Positions 1-5,497 of a stretch of DNA of 5,497 nucleotides are shown piece by piece. The notes under the pieces were generated by a model. The model was not told where the DNA came from and searched no databases. It was given only the letters and a program-made list of their open reading frames with translations. The translations under genes and the position numbers were made by a program. Numbering within the stretch: position 1 is the first letter of the stretch; each line of letters begins with the position of its first letter. The stretch spans positions 1-5,497 of the forward strand of contig CALQBR020000118.1 of NCBI GenBank assembly GCA_943328865.2, written 5' to 3'. The DNA is from Sphingobacterium thalpophilum. Lineage in GTDB: Bacteria; Bacteroidota; Bacteroidia; Flavobacteriales; Flavobacteriaceae.

Positions 1-18
1 TATTTTATATTGTTTTAT

Positions 19-885
19 TTAAAAGTCCAAATATAATGCAATTATATTAACTTTTTCGACAGGAAAACCGTTAATTTTAAGTAAATCTTTTGCGTTTTTA
101 ATATCGCCATTCATACTCCGATAAGTCACAATCGATTTAGCTAAAGCATAACGAAAATACGGAAATTGCGACAACTCCTTAACCGAAGCATCATTAATAG
201 AAATCTTTCTTACTTTAGTTAATCCTGAAACATTAAAATATTTATTTAGATTCTCAATTACTTCTGACGACAAGCCCCAAATATCATTCATTTGTTCCAT
301 GCTGACAAAACCGCCAAACTTTTCTTTTTCCTTTAAAATCCTTGCTGACAAACTTTCTCCAATACCAAATACATTAATCAGATCTTCGGTTTTAGCTTCA
401 TTGATATCCAAAACAATAATTTTTTCTTTTTTATAAAATGGGATTTTAGAATACAATTGAAATTCTTTTTTACGAGTTACCCAATCAGGGAATTTAAAAT
501 AAGGCGCTATGGTGCGCAATAACGAATCCGAAACTTTGGTTACTTGTTGAAATTCGGATGCAGAATTAACATATTTATTTGTTTTTCGATAGGCTAATAG
601 TCGGTCAATTTCAGCAACAGACATCCCAAGCTTATACCCTTTGAAATCCGAAATGAAATTAGGATTAAAAGGAAATATCTTTGGCCTAGCTTCTTGTTGA
701 ATTTGTTTTATCGAATCTATTTGAGATTGAAGTGACAGCCATTCTTGCGATTCGTTGCTTGGTGTTTCCTCTGAACTAAATTCAATAAAACAATAAGCCA
801 ATTGCAAAGAAACACAAATTGATAGCAACGTAAAAATCCCACTTCGTTGTGCTTTGGAAAATTGAAAATAGGATTTTAAGGTCAT
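19..885 (-). CDS. Membrane-anchored ComEA-type helix-hairpin-helix protein
   Basis: A 288-residue protein, complete in the window. The N-terminus is basic (K4, K11, R14), followed by one hydrophobic segment at about residues 16-35. This predicts a membrane anchor with the rest outside the cytoplasm. Three tandem helix-hairpin-helix units of about 60 residues follow: about 72-131, 158-217 and 227-286. Each begins with an N-P/N-A/N-D type turn (FNPN, DINEA, SINDA). Only the middle one keeps the classical hairpin, G174-I175-G176 followed by SLSARI. The first and third have replaced the glycines and are probably structural. HhH repeats of this kind bind the DNA backbone without sequence specificity. 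In ComEA the role is binding incoming DNA during transformation, but a DNA-uptake role here is inference. Three units and 288 residues exceed the usual ComEA, which is about 200 residues. The ATG lies 9 bp after the stop of the PspC-like gene, so the two are probably co-transcribed. Family call firm, function open. Confidence 0.85.
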   Translation of the reverse strand: MTLKSYFQFSKAQRSGIFTLLSICVSLQLAYCFIEFSSEETPSNESQEWLSLQSQIDSIKQIQQEARPKIFPFNPNFISDFKGYKLGMSVAEIDRLLAYRKTNKYVNSASEFQQVTKVSDSLLRTIAPYFKFPDWVTRKKEFQLYSKIPFYKKEKIIVLDINEAKTEDLINVFGIGESLSARILKEKEKFGGFVSMEQMNDIWGLSSEVIENLNKYFNVSGLTKVRKISINDASVKELSQFPYFRYALAKSIVTYRSMNGDIKNAKDLLKINGFPVEKVNIIALYLDF

Positions 886-894
886 ATCAAAATA

Positions 895-1122
895 TTATAA
901 ATCAAAAACAGAACTTCTTTTAGCCCTAATTAAATCTTTTAATTTAATCCAAAAAGCCAAGGTCAAATAAACCCCAAACCACAATCCAGCCGTCACAAAT
1001 GAAATGTATATAAAAAACAAGCGCACGCTACTGGTTCGCATGCCCAATTTATCAGCCAAGCGCGAAGACGCATTAAAGCCGTGTTTTTCGAAGAAATATT
1101 TAAGTTGAATTACAAGTGCCAT
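895..1122 (-). CDS. Small PspC-domain membrane protein
   Basis: A 75-residue protein. Residues about 20-60 match the core of the PspC domain: SRLADKLGMRTSSVRLFFI corresponds to the family pattern GLAEYFGVDPTLVRLLFV, followed by a hydrophobic membrane stretch (about 33-60, possibly two short helices around the G46/G50 turn) and a basic tail (KLKDLIRAKR). PspC in enterobacteria is an inner-membrane partner of the phage-shock stress response. Stand-alone PspC-domain proteins in Bacteroidota are common and mostly uncharacterised. The usual N-terminal arginine-rich lead and the GVCGGLA glycine run are missing; a short FFEKHGFN stretch stands there instead, so this is a divergent or minimal member. 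The ATG at 1122 is the only sensible start: the gap to the previous gene is just 74 bp. The next gene starts 9 bp after the TAA stop, indicating a bicistronic unit. No PspA or PspB gene is visible. Confidence 0.75.
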   Translation of the reverse strand: MALVIQLKYFFEKHGFNASSRLADKLGMRTSSVRLFFIYISFVTAGLWFGVYLTLAFWIKLKDLIRAKRSSVFDL

Positions 1123-1163
1123 TGTTTTGATTTTGATTTCATCGATTCGCCATTTGGAGTAAG

Positions 1164-1176
1164 TCCCTATTAGGGA
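1164..1176. repeat. Perfect 13-bp dyad TCCCTA-T-TAGGGA
   Basis: The 6-1-6 inverted repeat is exact and is the only GC-containing block in an AT-rich gap. It lies just downstream of a promoter-like box at 1181-1188, around the expected transcription start, where a repressor site could act. It is too short, and lacks a T-run after it, to serve as an intrinsic terminator. An operator role is inference. Confidence 0.35.
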
Positions 1177-1180
1177 AATT

Positions 1181-1188
1181 CAAAGTTA
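1181..1188 (-). promoter_or_regulatory. Candidate -7 promoter box (TAACTTTG) for the PspC-like/HhH pair
   Basis: On the minus strand the box reads TAACTTTG, an exact match to the Bacteroidota -7 consensus TAnnTTTG. It sits in the gap between the DUF2851 stop codon (1197) and the PspC-like start (1122), so a transcript from it would have a leader of roughly 50 bases. No convincing TTG-type -33 box stands about 20 bases upstream, so read-through from the DUF2851 gene remains possible. Confidence 0.4.
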
Positions 1189-1196
1189 CAAAGATT

Positions 1197-2468
1197 TTAG
1201 GATGATTTTAATAATTCCATTCCAATAGCACATTCCAAACAACGACTTTTATTACAATATTCATTTTTAAGTTGTAATAATGATTGGGTGTCAAAAGCAT
1301 TTTGAGAAACCACTCCAAAAGAACCAAACTTATCTACAACTGCATTTTTTTCAGGCAAAACTTCCTGTAGCAAAGCGATTAAATACTCCGTAATGTCTTT
1401 CCCTTGACTTTTAGCATAAGCAAATTGCAATGGCACCACCGTATTGATAATCAGCAAATCAATAAAAGCTTTCGAAAGCAGTTTCTTTTTCTTTGGACTT
1501 TCCTTATCAAATTGATAATGGGTTTCCCAATATTTTGAAACAGAAATACCAAAAACCGCAGAGATTTGTTTCACAGAAGTGGCCGCAATTATTTTTGAAA
1601 ACAACTGTTGTTGGGTAAGGTATAAATTAGCCAATTGCGACAATCTGATCGTAGGAAAATTATCAGGACGGTGTTTAAAAAATTGAACCGGTATAGTATG
1701 CTTACTTTCTAGTTGGTATTTAAGTTGCAAATTATGAAATTTAAAGTGCAAGTCTTTAAAATAAACATCCTCTTTTTCTGCATCAAGTAAACCTGTCATT
1801 CCAAAAAATAGGCTTTCCAATTGAACTGCCTCAAAACTTTCCTTTCTGATAATACCAAAAGAAATACCGCAGGCCATTTCCAAAAAAGCGTCCCCATTGG
1901 TATTCAAACCGAAGTTTTTAGCTAAAAGACCAAACAAAACAGCCTCCCAATCATGGTTGGTGCTCTCTAATAATTCTTGAATGGGTTTTGATTTTCGTTC
2001 CAAACGTTCAAAAAACAAACGTTCTTGCCAATTCTTAAGCACAAAATCAGCTATACCGTCCAATTGTTTTTCACAAAAGATCCAGGATTTAGGGAGACAT
2101 AATGATTGGTAATTCTCTAAAGTTTCCTTTGCTACATGTTTTTTAAGTTCCAAGACAGGAATTTCGGTATTGTTATTTCTAAAAATGGCGGCGTCATGTT
2201 CCCAAACTACATGCAGGATTACATTTTCATAGGCTTGATCTTTTTCATGATGGTGTACATACCAGTCAGATGATTTGCAATGAATTTCTACATTTCCAGC
2301 CCATTTTTGATCGCCAATACTGATTTGAGCATTAAAAAAATCAGGACCCGCCAATTGCAAATACTGCCCTGAATGAATTATTCTGATTTCCTCTCCTGTA
2401 ACGGTTTCTAAATTCGAGACATCGAATTTTTTATATTTCCAAAGGTAATGTAGAAAATCTTCTTTCAT
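1197..2468 (-). CDS. DUF2851 family protein
   Basis: A 423-residue soluble protein with no signal peptide or membrane segment. I recognise it as DUF2851, a Bacteroidota family of unknown function. Visible family marks are GPDFFNAQI (41-49) leading to GNVEIHCKSSDW (58-69), the histidine-rich HHHEKD (72-77), LHVVWEHD (85-92), LAKNFGLNTNGDAFLEMA (182-199), RPDNFPTIRLSQLA (267-280), and a C-terminal cysteine cluster C405-x4-C410-x2-C413. The spacing of P42-D43 to E61-I62-H63 resembles the active-site signature of PD-(D/E)XK nucleases, and the late cysteines could hold a metal or Fe-S cluster. Both readings are inference and no activity should be assumed. Length fits a full-length member. The ATG at 2468 is supported because the conserved N-terminal region (HYLWKYKKF) begins within a few residues of it. 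No clear promoter box was found in the 165-bp gap upstream. Confidence 0.85.
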   Translation of the reverse strand: MKEDFLHYLWKYKKFDVSNLETVTGEEIRIIHSGQYLQLAGPDFFNAQISIGDQKWAGNVEIHCKSSDWYVHHHEKDQAYENVILHVVWEHDAAIFRNNNTEIPVLELKKHVAKETLENYQSLCLPKSWIFCEKQLDGIADFVLKNWQERLFFERLERKSKPIQELLESTNHDWEAVLFGLLAKNFGLNTNGDAFLEMACGISFGIIRKESFEAVQLESLFFGMTGLLDAEKEDVYFKDLHFKFHNLQLKYQLESKHTIPVQFFKHRPDNFPTIRLSQLANLYLTQQQLFSKIIAATSVKQISAVFGISVSKYWETHYQFDKESPKKKKLLSKAFIDLLIINTVVPLQFAYAKSQGKDITEYLIALLQEVLPEKNAVVDKFGSFGVVSQNAFDTQSLLQLKNEYCNKSRCLECAIGMELLKSS

Positions 2469-2579
2469 ATATAATACTTTCTAATAGTGAACTTATGATT
2501 TTATACTAATTTACTGAAAAACAATTAGATATAAAATAATTTACTAGAATTAAAAGAACTATAACCGTGCACTAAAACA

Positions 2580-2617
2580 AAAAAACTGCGAATTTCAGTT
2601 GAAATTCGCAGTTTTTT
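2580..2617 (-). terminator. Intrinsic terminator after the CBS-domain PLP enzyme
   Basis: A perfect inverted repeat of 17 bp (2580-2596 against 2601-2617) with a 4-base loop. The core is 11 bp, CTGCGAATTTC/GAAATTCGCAG, flanked by six A:T pairs. Read on the minus strand, the stem ends in a run of seven T followed by G and TTTT. It starts 16 bases after the TAG stop at 2634-2636. The plus strand also ends in six T, so the hairpin could work in both directions, but no plus-strand gene is seen to need it. Confidence 0.9.
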
Positions 2618-2633
2618 ATCAATATATACAACG

Positions 2634-3995
2634 CTATTTAATAGAACCGATAATGTCGTACTTGGTAATAATATGATGCTTTCCGTTTCCTAAGTCAACC
2701 AAAACAGCTTGGTTTTCTTTGGTGAATAACTTAGACACTTCTTCGATTGGTGTTCCTAATTTTACTATAGGATAGGGCTTGCCCATCACATCTTTGATTG
2801 GTTTATCAGCGACTTCTTTATCAGACACATAACTTTGGAACAAATCGGATTCGTCTACTGACCCAACAAATCCAGCGATATCAATTACTGGAATTTGCGA
2901 AATCTTGAATTTTCGCATGCGCTCAATGGCATGTGATACCAATTCTTCCGTACGAGCTACAATTAACGGTTTGTCTATATGATCTTTAATTACATCTTCG
3001 GCTTTGGTAATTTCTTCTTCTAAGAAACCTCTTTCGCGCATCCAATCATCATTAAACATTTTTCCCACATAGCGACTTCCTGAATCATGGAATAAAACCA
3101 CCACCACATCTTCGGGTTTGAAGTGCGCTTTGAGCTGCAACAATCCTTTAATGGCAGAACCAGCAGAGTTTCCAACAAAAATACCTTCTTCTAAAGCTAT
3201 TTTACGGGTATACACTGCAGCATCTTTATCGGTTACTTTAGTAAAGCCGTCGATCAAAGAAAAATCTACGTTTTTTGGTAAAATATCCTCTCCAATTCCT
3301 TCAGTAATATAAGGATAGATTTCATTTTCATCAAATATTCCAGTTTCGTGGAATTTTTTAAAAACAGAACCATAGGTATCAATTCCCCAAATTTTGATAT
3401 TTGGATTTTTTTCTTTTAAAAATTTGGCAACCCCAGAAATTGTTCCGCCAGTTCCAACGCCGACTATGAAATGCGTAATTTTTCCGTCAGTTTGTTCCCA
3501 GATTTCGGGACCAGTTTGTTCGTAATGCGCAATGGCATTTGATGGATTGTCGTATTGATTGACATACCAGGAATTGGGTGTTTCTTCACCTAATCTTTTG
3601 GAAACAGAATAATACGAACGGGGATCGGTAGGTTCTACATCGGTAGGACATACCACTACTTTAGCCCCTACAGCGCGAAGAATGTCCATTTTTTCTTTGG
3701 ATTGCTTATCAGAGATCACACAAATTAGTTTGTAGCCTTTAACGATAGCGCCTAAAGCCAATCCCATTCCAGTGTTCCCTGAAGTGCCTTCGATAATGGT
3801 TCCTCCTGGTTGCAAACGACCATCAGCTTCAGCATCTTCGATCATTTTTACAGCCATCCTATCTTTTACAGAATTCCCTGGATTGAAAGTTTCTACTTTA
3901 GCCAAAACCAAAGCGTCAACGGATGCGGTAATTTTATTTAGTTTTACTAAAGGTGTATTTCCAATAGTCCCTAATATATTTTCTGCGTATTTCAT
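2634..3995 (-). CDS. PLP-dependent cystathionine beta-synthase/cysteine synthase with C-terminal CBS-domain pair
   Basis: A 453-residue fold-type II PLP enzyme of sulfur-amino-acid metabolism in the cytoplasm. The PLP lysine is K44 in NPGNSVKDR (38-46); the substrate loop is TSGNTG (71-76); the phosphate-binding loop is GVGTGGT (179-185); and GNSAGS (275-280) supplies the serine near the pyridine nitrogen. Residues about 1-325 closely follow the catalytic core of eukaryotic CBS, including MIEDAEADGRLQPG (51-64), the stretch around KMDILRAVGAKVV (102-114) and DDWMRERGFL (316-325). Two CBS domains follow (about 340-391 and 399-453), a module that binds adenosyl ligands and regulates activity. 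There is no N-terminal heme-binding extension of the human type. The expected reaction is serine plus homocysteine to cystathionine (symbol cbs), but a cysteine synthase using O-acetylserine cannot be excluded from sequence alone. The ATG at 3995 places the conserved N-terminus (ILGTIGNTPLVKL) correctly. It has its own promoter-like box and terminator. Confidence 0.92.
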   Translation of the reverse strand: MKYAENILGTIGNTPLVKLNKITASVDALVLAKVETFNPGNSVKDRMAVKMIEDAEADGRLQPGGTIIEGTSGNTGMGLALGAIVKGYKLICVISDKQSKEKMDILRAVGAKVVVCPTDVEPTDPRSYYSVSKRLGEETPNSWYVNQYDNPSNAIAHYEQTGPEIWEQTDGKITHFIVGVGTGGTISGVAKFLKEKNPNIKIWGIDTYGSVFKKFHETGIFDENEIYPYITEGIGEDILPKNVDFSLIDGFTKVTDKDAAVYTRKIALEEGIFVGNSAGSAIKGLLQLKAHFKPEDVVVVLFHDSGSRYVGKMFNDDWMRERGFLEEEITKAEDVIKDHIDKPLIVARTEELVSHAIERMRKFKISQIPVIDIAGFVGSVDESDLFQSYVSDKEVADKPIKDVMGKPYPIVKLGTPIEEVSKLFTKENQAVLVDLGNGKHHIITKYDIIGSIK

Positions 3996-4026
3996 GACTT
4001 TTTATATTGAGCGATTTTTTAAAGTG

Positions 4027-4034
4027 CAAAGATA
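4027..4034 (-). promoter_or_regulatory. Candidate -7 promoter box (TATCTTTG) for the CBS-family enzyme
   Basis: The minus strand reads TATCTTTGCAC, an exact match to the Bacteroidota -7 consensus TAnnTTTG with the common GCA continuation. Transcription would begin near 4020 and give a leader of about 25 bases before the ATG at 3995. A TTG-type -33 box at the usual spacing is not evident. The leader is too short for a riboswitch and no Shine-Dalgarno sequence is obvious; weak Shine-Dalgarno use is typical for this phylum. Confidence 0.6.
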
Positions 4035-4066
4035 GTACATTGTTATAAAATAGCTGGCATTATATA

Positions 4067-4150
4067 CCGCGTTCGTGATGGAAGCGGCATCCTTTGCTTG
4101 CTTCCTTTAAGCAAGTAAAGATATAGCAGACAGCACGGTAAAACGCCCCA
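4067..4150. repeat. Imperfect palindromic intergenic element, possible dispersed repeat
   Basis: A stretch of about 84 bp, visibly richer in GC than its flanks, fills most of the gap between the porin and the CBS-family gene. Its ends are inverted: GCGTT at 4069-4073 against AACGC at 4142-4146, then CGTG at 4074-4077 against CACG at 4134-4137. A central hairpin pairs CTTGCTT (4097-4103) with AAGCAAG (4109-4115) around a 5-base loop, extended by TTT/AAA and AT/AT pairs with one bulge. The segments GAAGCGGCATCCTTT (4081-4095) and GATATAGCAGACAGC (4120-4134) resemble a non-coding repeat that I recall in many Flavobacterium intergenic regions. That is memory, not a search, and there is no second copy in this window. 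It codes for nothing visible. It could act at the RNA level as the 3' end of the porin transcript, but no T-run follows the hairpin. Confidence 0.5.
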
Positions 4151-4156
4151 CAAATA

Positions 4157-5497
4157 TTACTGGAAGAAATTCCAAACCAATCCGAAGCGTATGATAAAAT
4201 CCCTGTAAGGATAATTGGGTGCAGAATAAAAATCATTCCCCGTCATTGCAGAATTAAAATGCTCTGCCTTCAGAAAAATTCGGGTTTGGCGTACTCGGGC
4301 ATTTACAAAGAAATCGAAGGTAGGAAAAGCACCAATCTGTTTTTGATTTTGTACAAAAAACTCTCCAATTATCGGGTTGTAATCATTCCCATAATATTTC
4401 GAAAAAAAATTAAAGATCACTCCCGTTTGCAGAAACATTGCTTTTTGGAACACATTACGAGAATAATAGAGCGTGTTTCTGGCAACCAATTCCGGAACGT
4501 TCAATATATTATCGGCCTGATCTGTTTTTTGAAACAAAATCGTATTGTCGAGTGCCCATTTTTGAAATTTGAATTCCTTGCTGACTTTCAAAGACAAATA
4601 ATTAATAGTCTTATCGTATTGTTTTGGAGAAACCAACTGAAGGTTCATTTGGTTATCATTACTGAAATACAAGTAATCATTCAGCGTCGTGAGTTGCAAT
4701 GAAGCCTGACCCCACTGCGTAATCGCATCAACGACTAACCTATTGATTTTTTCATTTTTAAAATCATGATACCAATTGTAGTTGATGTAACTGCTTTGGT
4801 GCAAATTATAAATGTGATTTGGTAATTTATTTAGGTTTTGATATTGGAAGGCAAACTTATTGTTAGCATTCAAATGATAGGTTAGATTGCCTTCCAAGTG
4901 AAAAAGAGATTGATCCGAAACGGCACTAGAATAGAAGAGTTTCCCGTTCCAATTGTTTTTTCGGTATTCATATTGTCCTCCAATGGTATTTACGGTTTCT
5001 TTTATTGCGCTTGGAATGGTCTGACCTGAGAGGTAGAGCGCCGAATTGTAATAGTAGTGATACCTAAAATCCTCTACGAAAAATTGAAATTTTCCAAGCT
5101 TAGTATTCTCATACTGCGCTCCTAATTTATTATAAATCTTATCATAACGAACTTGATTATTAATAGCACCCGCAACATACAAATCGCCAAATCTATTGAA
5201 GGTAGAAACGGTGCCCGTATTGGAAGTAATAGCAGTAGGAATAGTAGCTTGGTTGTATTCAAAAAATTTATTCTCATAATTCATTTGATGCACTACATAA
5301 AGATTGTTTTCCTTTGCGGCAGCATTGATTCTAAAATGGTGATCTGCAAATAGTCTTTTTCCTTTTAAGAAAGATTTGGCGTCTTTTAAATAGACATTCA
5401 AACGAGGACGTTCCTCAAAAGCAGCGTCGCCTCCTTCAAAATCCTCGGGGTTTGTAATACCACCGTTTTCACCATTGAGAATGTCTTGCGAAACGAA
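4157..5497 (-). CDS. Putative porin, outer-membrane beta-barrel (Porin_10-like), 5' end outside window
   Basis: The frame is open from the right edge to the TAA at 4157-4159, giving 446 residues of a C-terminal part. The translation starting at the edge, FVSQDILNGENGGITNPEDF, runs straight into the NVYLKDAKSFLKGKR segment. The TTG at 5401 is therefore an internal leucine and not the start. The true start and any signal peptide lie beyond 5497. The protein is rich in alternating polar/aromatic stretches with many Y, F, N and Q, consistent with antiparallel strands of an outer-membrane barrel. It ends in DFIIRFGLVWNFFQ, a final barrel strand with aromatic residues, though the last residue is Q and not the usual F. 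Motifs such as FFVNARVRQTRIFLKAEHFN and NYPYRDFIIRFG match the C-terminus of the Bacteroidota putative porin family I know as Porin_10 (PF14121). From related proteins I would expect roughly 200 further N-terminal residues. Substrate unknown. No intrinsic terminator with a T-run follows. Confidence 0.75.
   Translation of the reverse strand, partial: FVSQDILNGENGGITNPEDFEGGDAAFEERPRLNVYLKDAKSFLKGKRLFADHHFRINAAAKENNLYVVHQMNYENKFFEYNQATIPTAITSNTGTVSTFNRFGDLYVAGAINNQVRYDKIYNKLGAQYENTKLGKFQFFVEDFRYHYYYNSALYLSGQTIPSAIKETVNTIGGQYEYRKNNWNGKLFYSSAVSDQSLFHLEGNLTYHLNANNKFAFQYQNLNKLPNHIYNLHQSSYINYNWYHDFKNEKINRLVVDAITQWGQASLQLTTLNDYLYFSNDNQMNLQLVSPKQYDKTINYLSLKVSKEFKFQKWALDNTILFQKTDQADNILNVPELVARNTLYYSRNVFQKAMFLQTGVIFNFFSKYYGNDYNPIIGEFFVQNQKQIGAFPTFDFFVNARVRQTRIFLKAEHFNSAMTGNDFYSAPNYPYRDFIIRFGLVWNFFQ

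Noticed and set aside
2469..2579. Promoter or small gene upstream of the DUF2851 gene
   Set aside because: AT-rich with TATAAAAT and TATTATAT stretches but no TAnnTTTG box on the minus strand; no credible short reading frame seen.
3118..3312. Plus-strand open frame inside the CBS-family gene
   Set aside because: Antisense to a well-conserved enzyme, with no family resemblance and no start signals; a shadow frame.
3772..4035. Plus-strand open frame over the start of the CBS-family gene
   Set aside because: Mostly antisense to the conserved PLP domain and runs through its promoter; no protein-like features.
4097..4115. Intrinsic terminator of the porin gene
   Set aside because: The 7-bp hairpin is present but no T-run follows it on the minus strand.
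4067..4150. Integron attC site
   Set aside because: The outer arms are GTT...AAC (inverted relative to the RYYYAAC...GTTRRRY layout of attC), and there is no cassette or integrase nearby.
4259..4702. Plus-strand open frame of 147 codons inside the porin gene
   Set aside because: Antisense to barrel strands. The composition reflects the opposite strand and I recognise no domain.
5153..5353. Plus-strand open frame of 66 codons inside the porin gene
   Set aside because: Antisense shadow of the porin frame with no supporting signal.
1..5497. CRISPR array, tRNA/rRNA, insertion sequence or defence system
   Set aside because: No spaced direct repeats, cloverleaf pattern, transposase or known defence domain was seen on either strand.

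Overview
The window looks like chromosome from a low-GC member of the Bacteroidota, most likely Flavobacteriaceae and plausibly Flavobacterium. The evidence is the AT-rich composition, a DUF2851 protein and a Porin_10-type outer-membrane protein (both families I associate with Bacteroidota), and matches to the Bacteroidota -7 promoter box TAnnTTTG. No alignment or database search was possible, so family calls rest on motifs I recognise.

All five genes lie on the minus strand. Read in transcription order from the right edge, they are: the C-terminal part of a putative porin (4157 to the right edge, N-terminus outside the window); a 120-bp gap holding an imperfect palindromic element; a PLP enzyme of the cystathionine beta-synthase/cysteine synthase family with two C-terminal CBS domains (2634-3995), which has its own promoter-like box and a strong intrinsic terminator; a DUF2851 protein (1197-2468); a very small PspC-like membrane protein (895-1122); and a membrane-anchored protein with three helix-hairpin-helix repeats of ComEA type (19-885).

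The PspC-like and HhH genes are 9 bp apart and very probably co-transcribed. A promoter-like box and a small perfect dyad lie in the 74-bp gap before them, so they may be a separate unit or a continuation of the DUF2851 transcript. The sulfur-amino-acid enzyme is monocistronic by its signals: promoter just upstream, terminator 16 bases after the stop codon. The porin is a separate function. I see no pathway linking all five genes.

This is mostly an ordinary housekeeping stretch. I found no CRISPR array, RNA gene, insertion sequence or defence system. The items most worth a second look are the palindromic element at about 4067-4150, which resembles a dispersed intergenic repeat I associate with Flavobacterium genomes, and the DUF2851 protein, which carries a PD...VEIH motif and a C-terminal cysteine cluster that together suggest a PD-(D/E)XK-like fold with a metal site.
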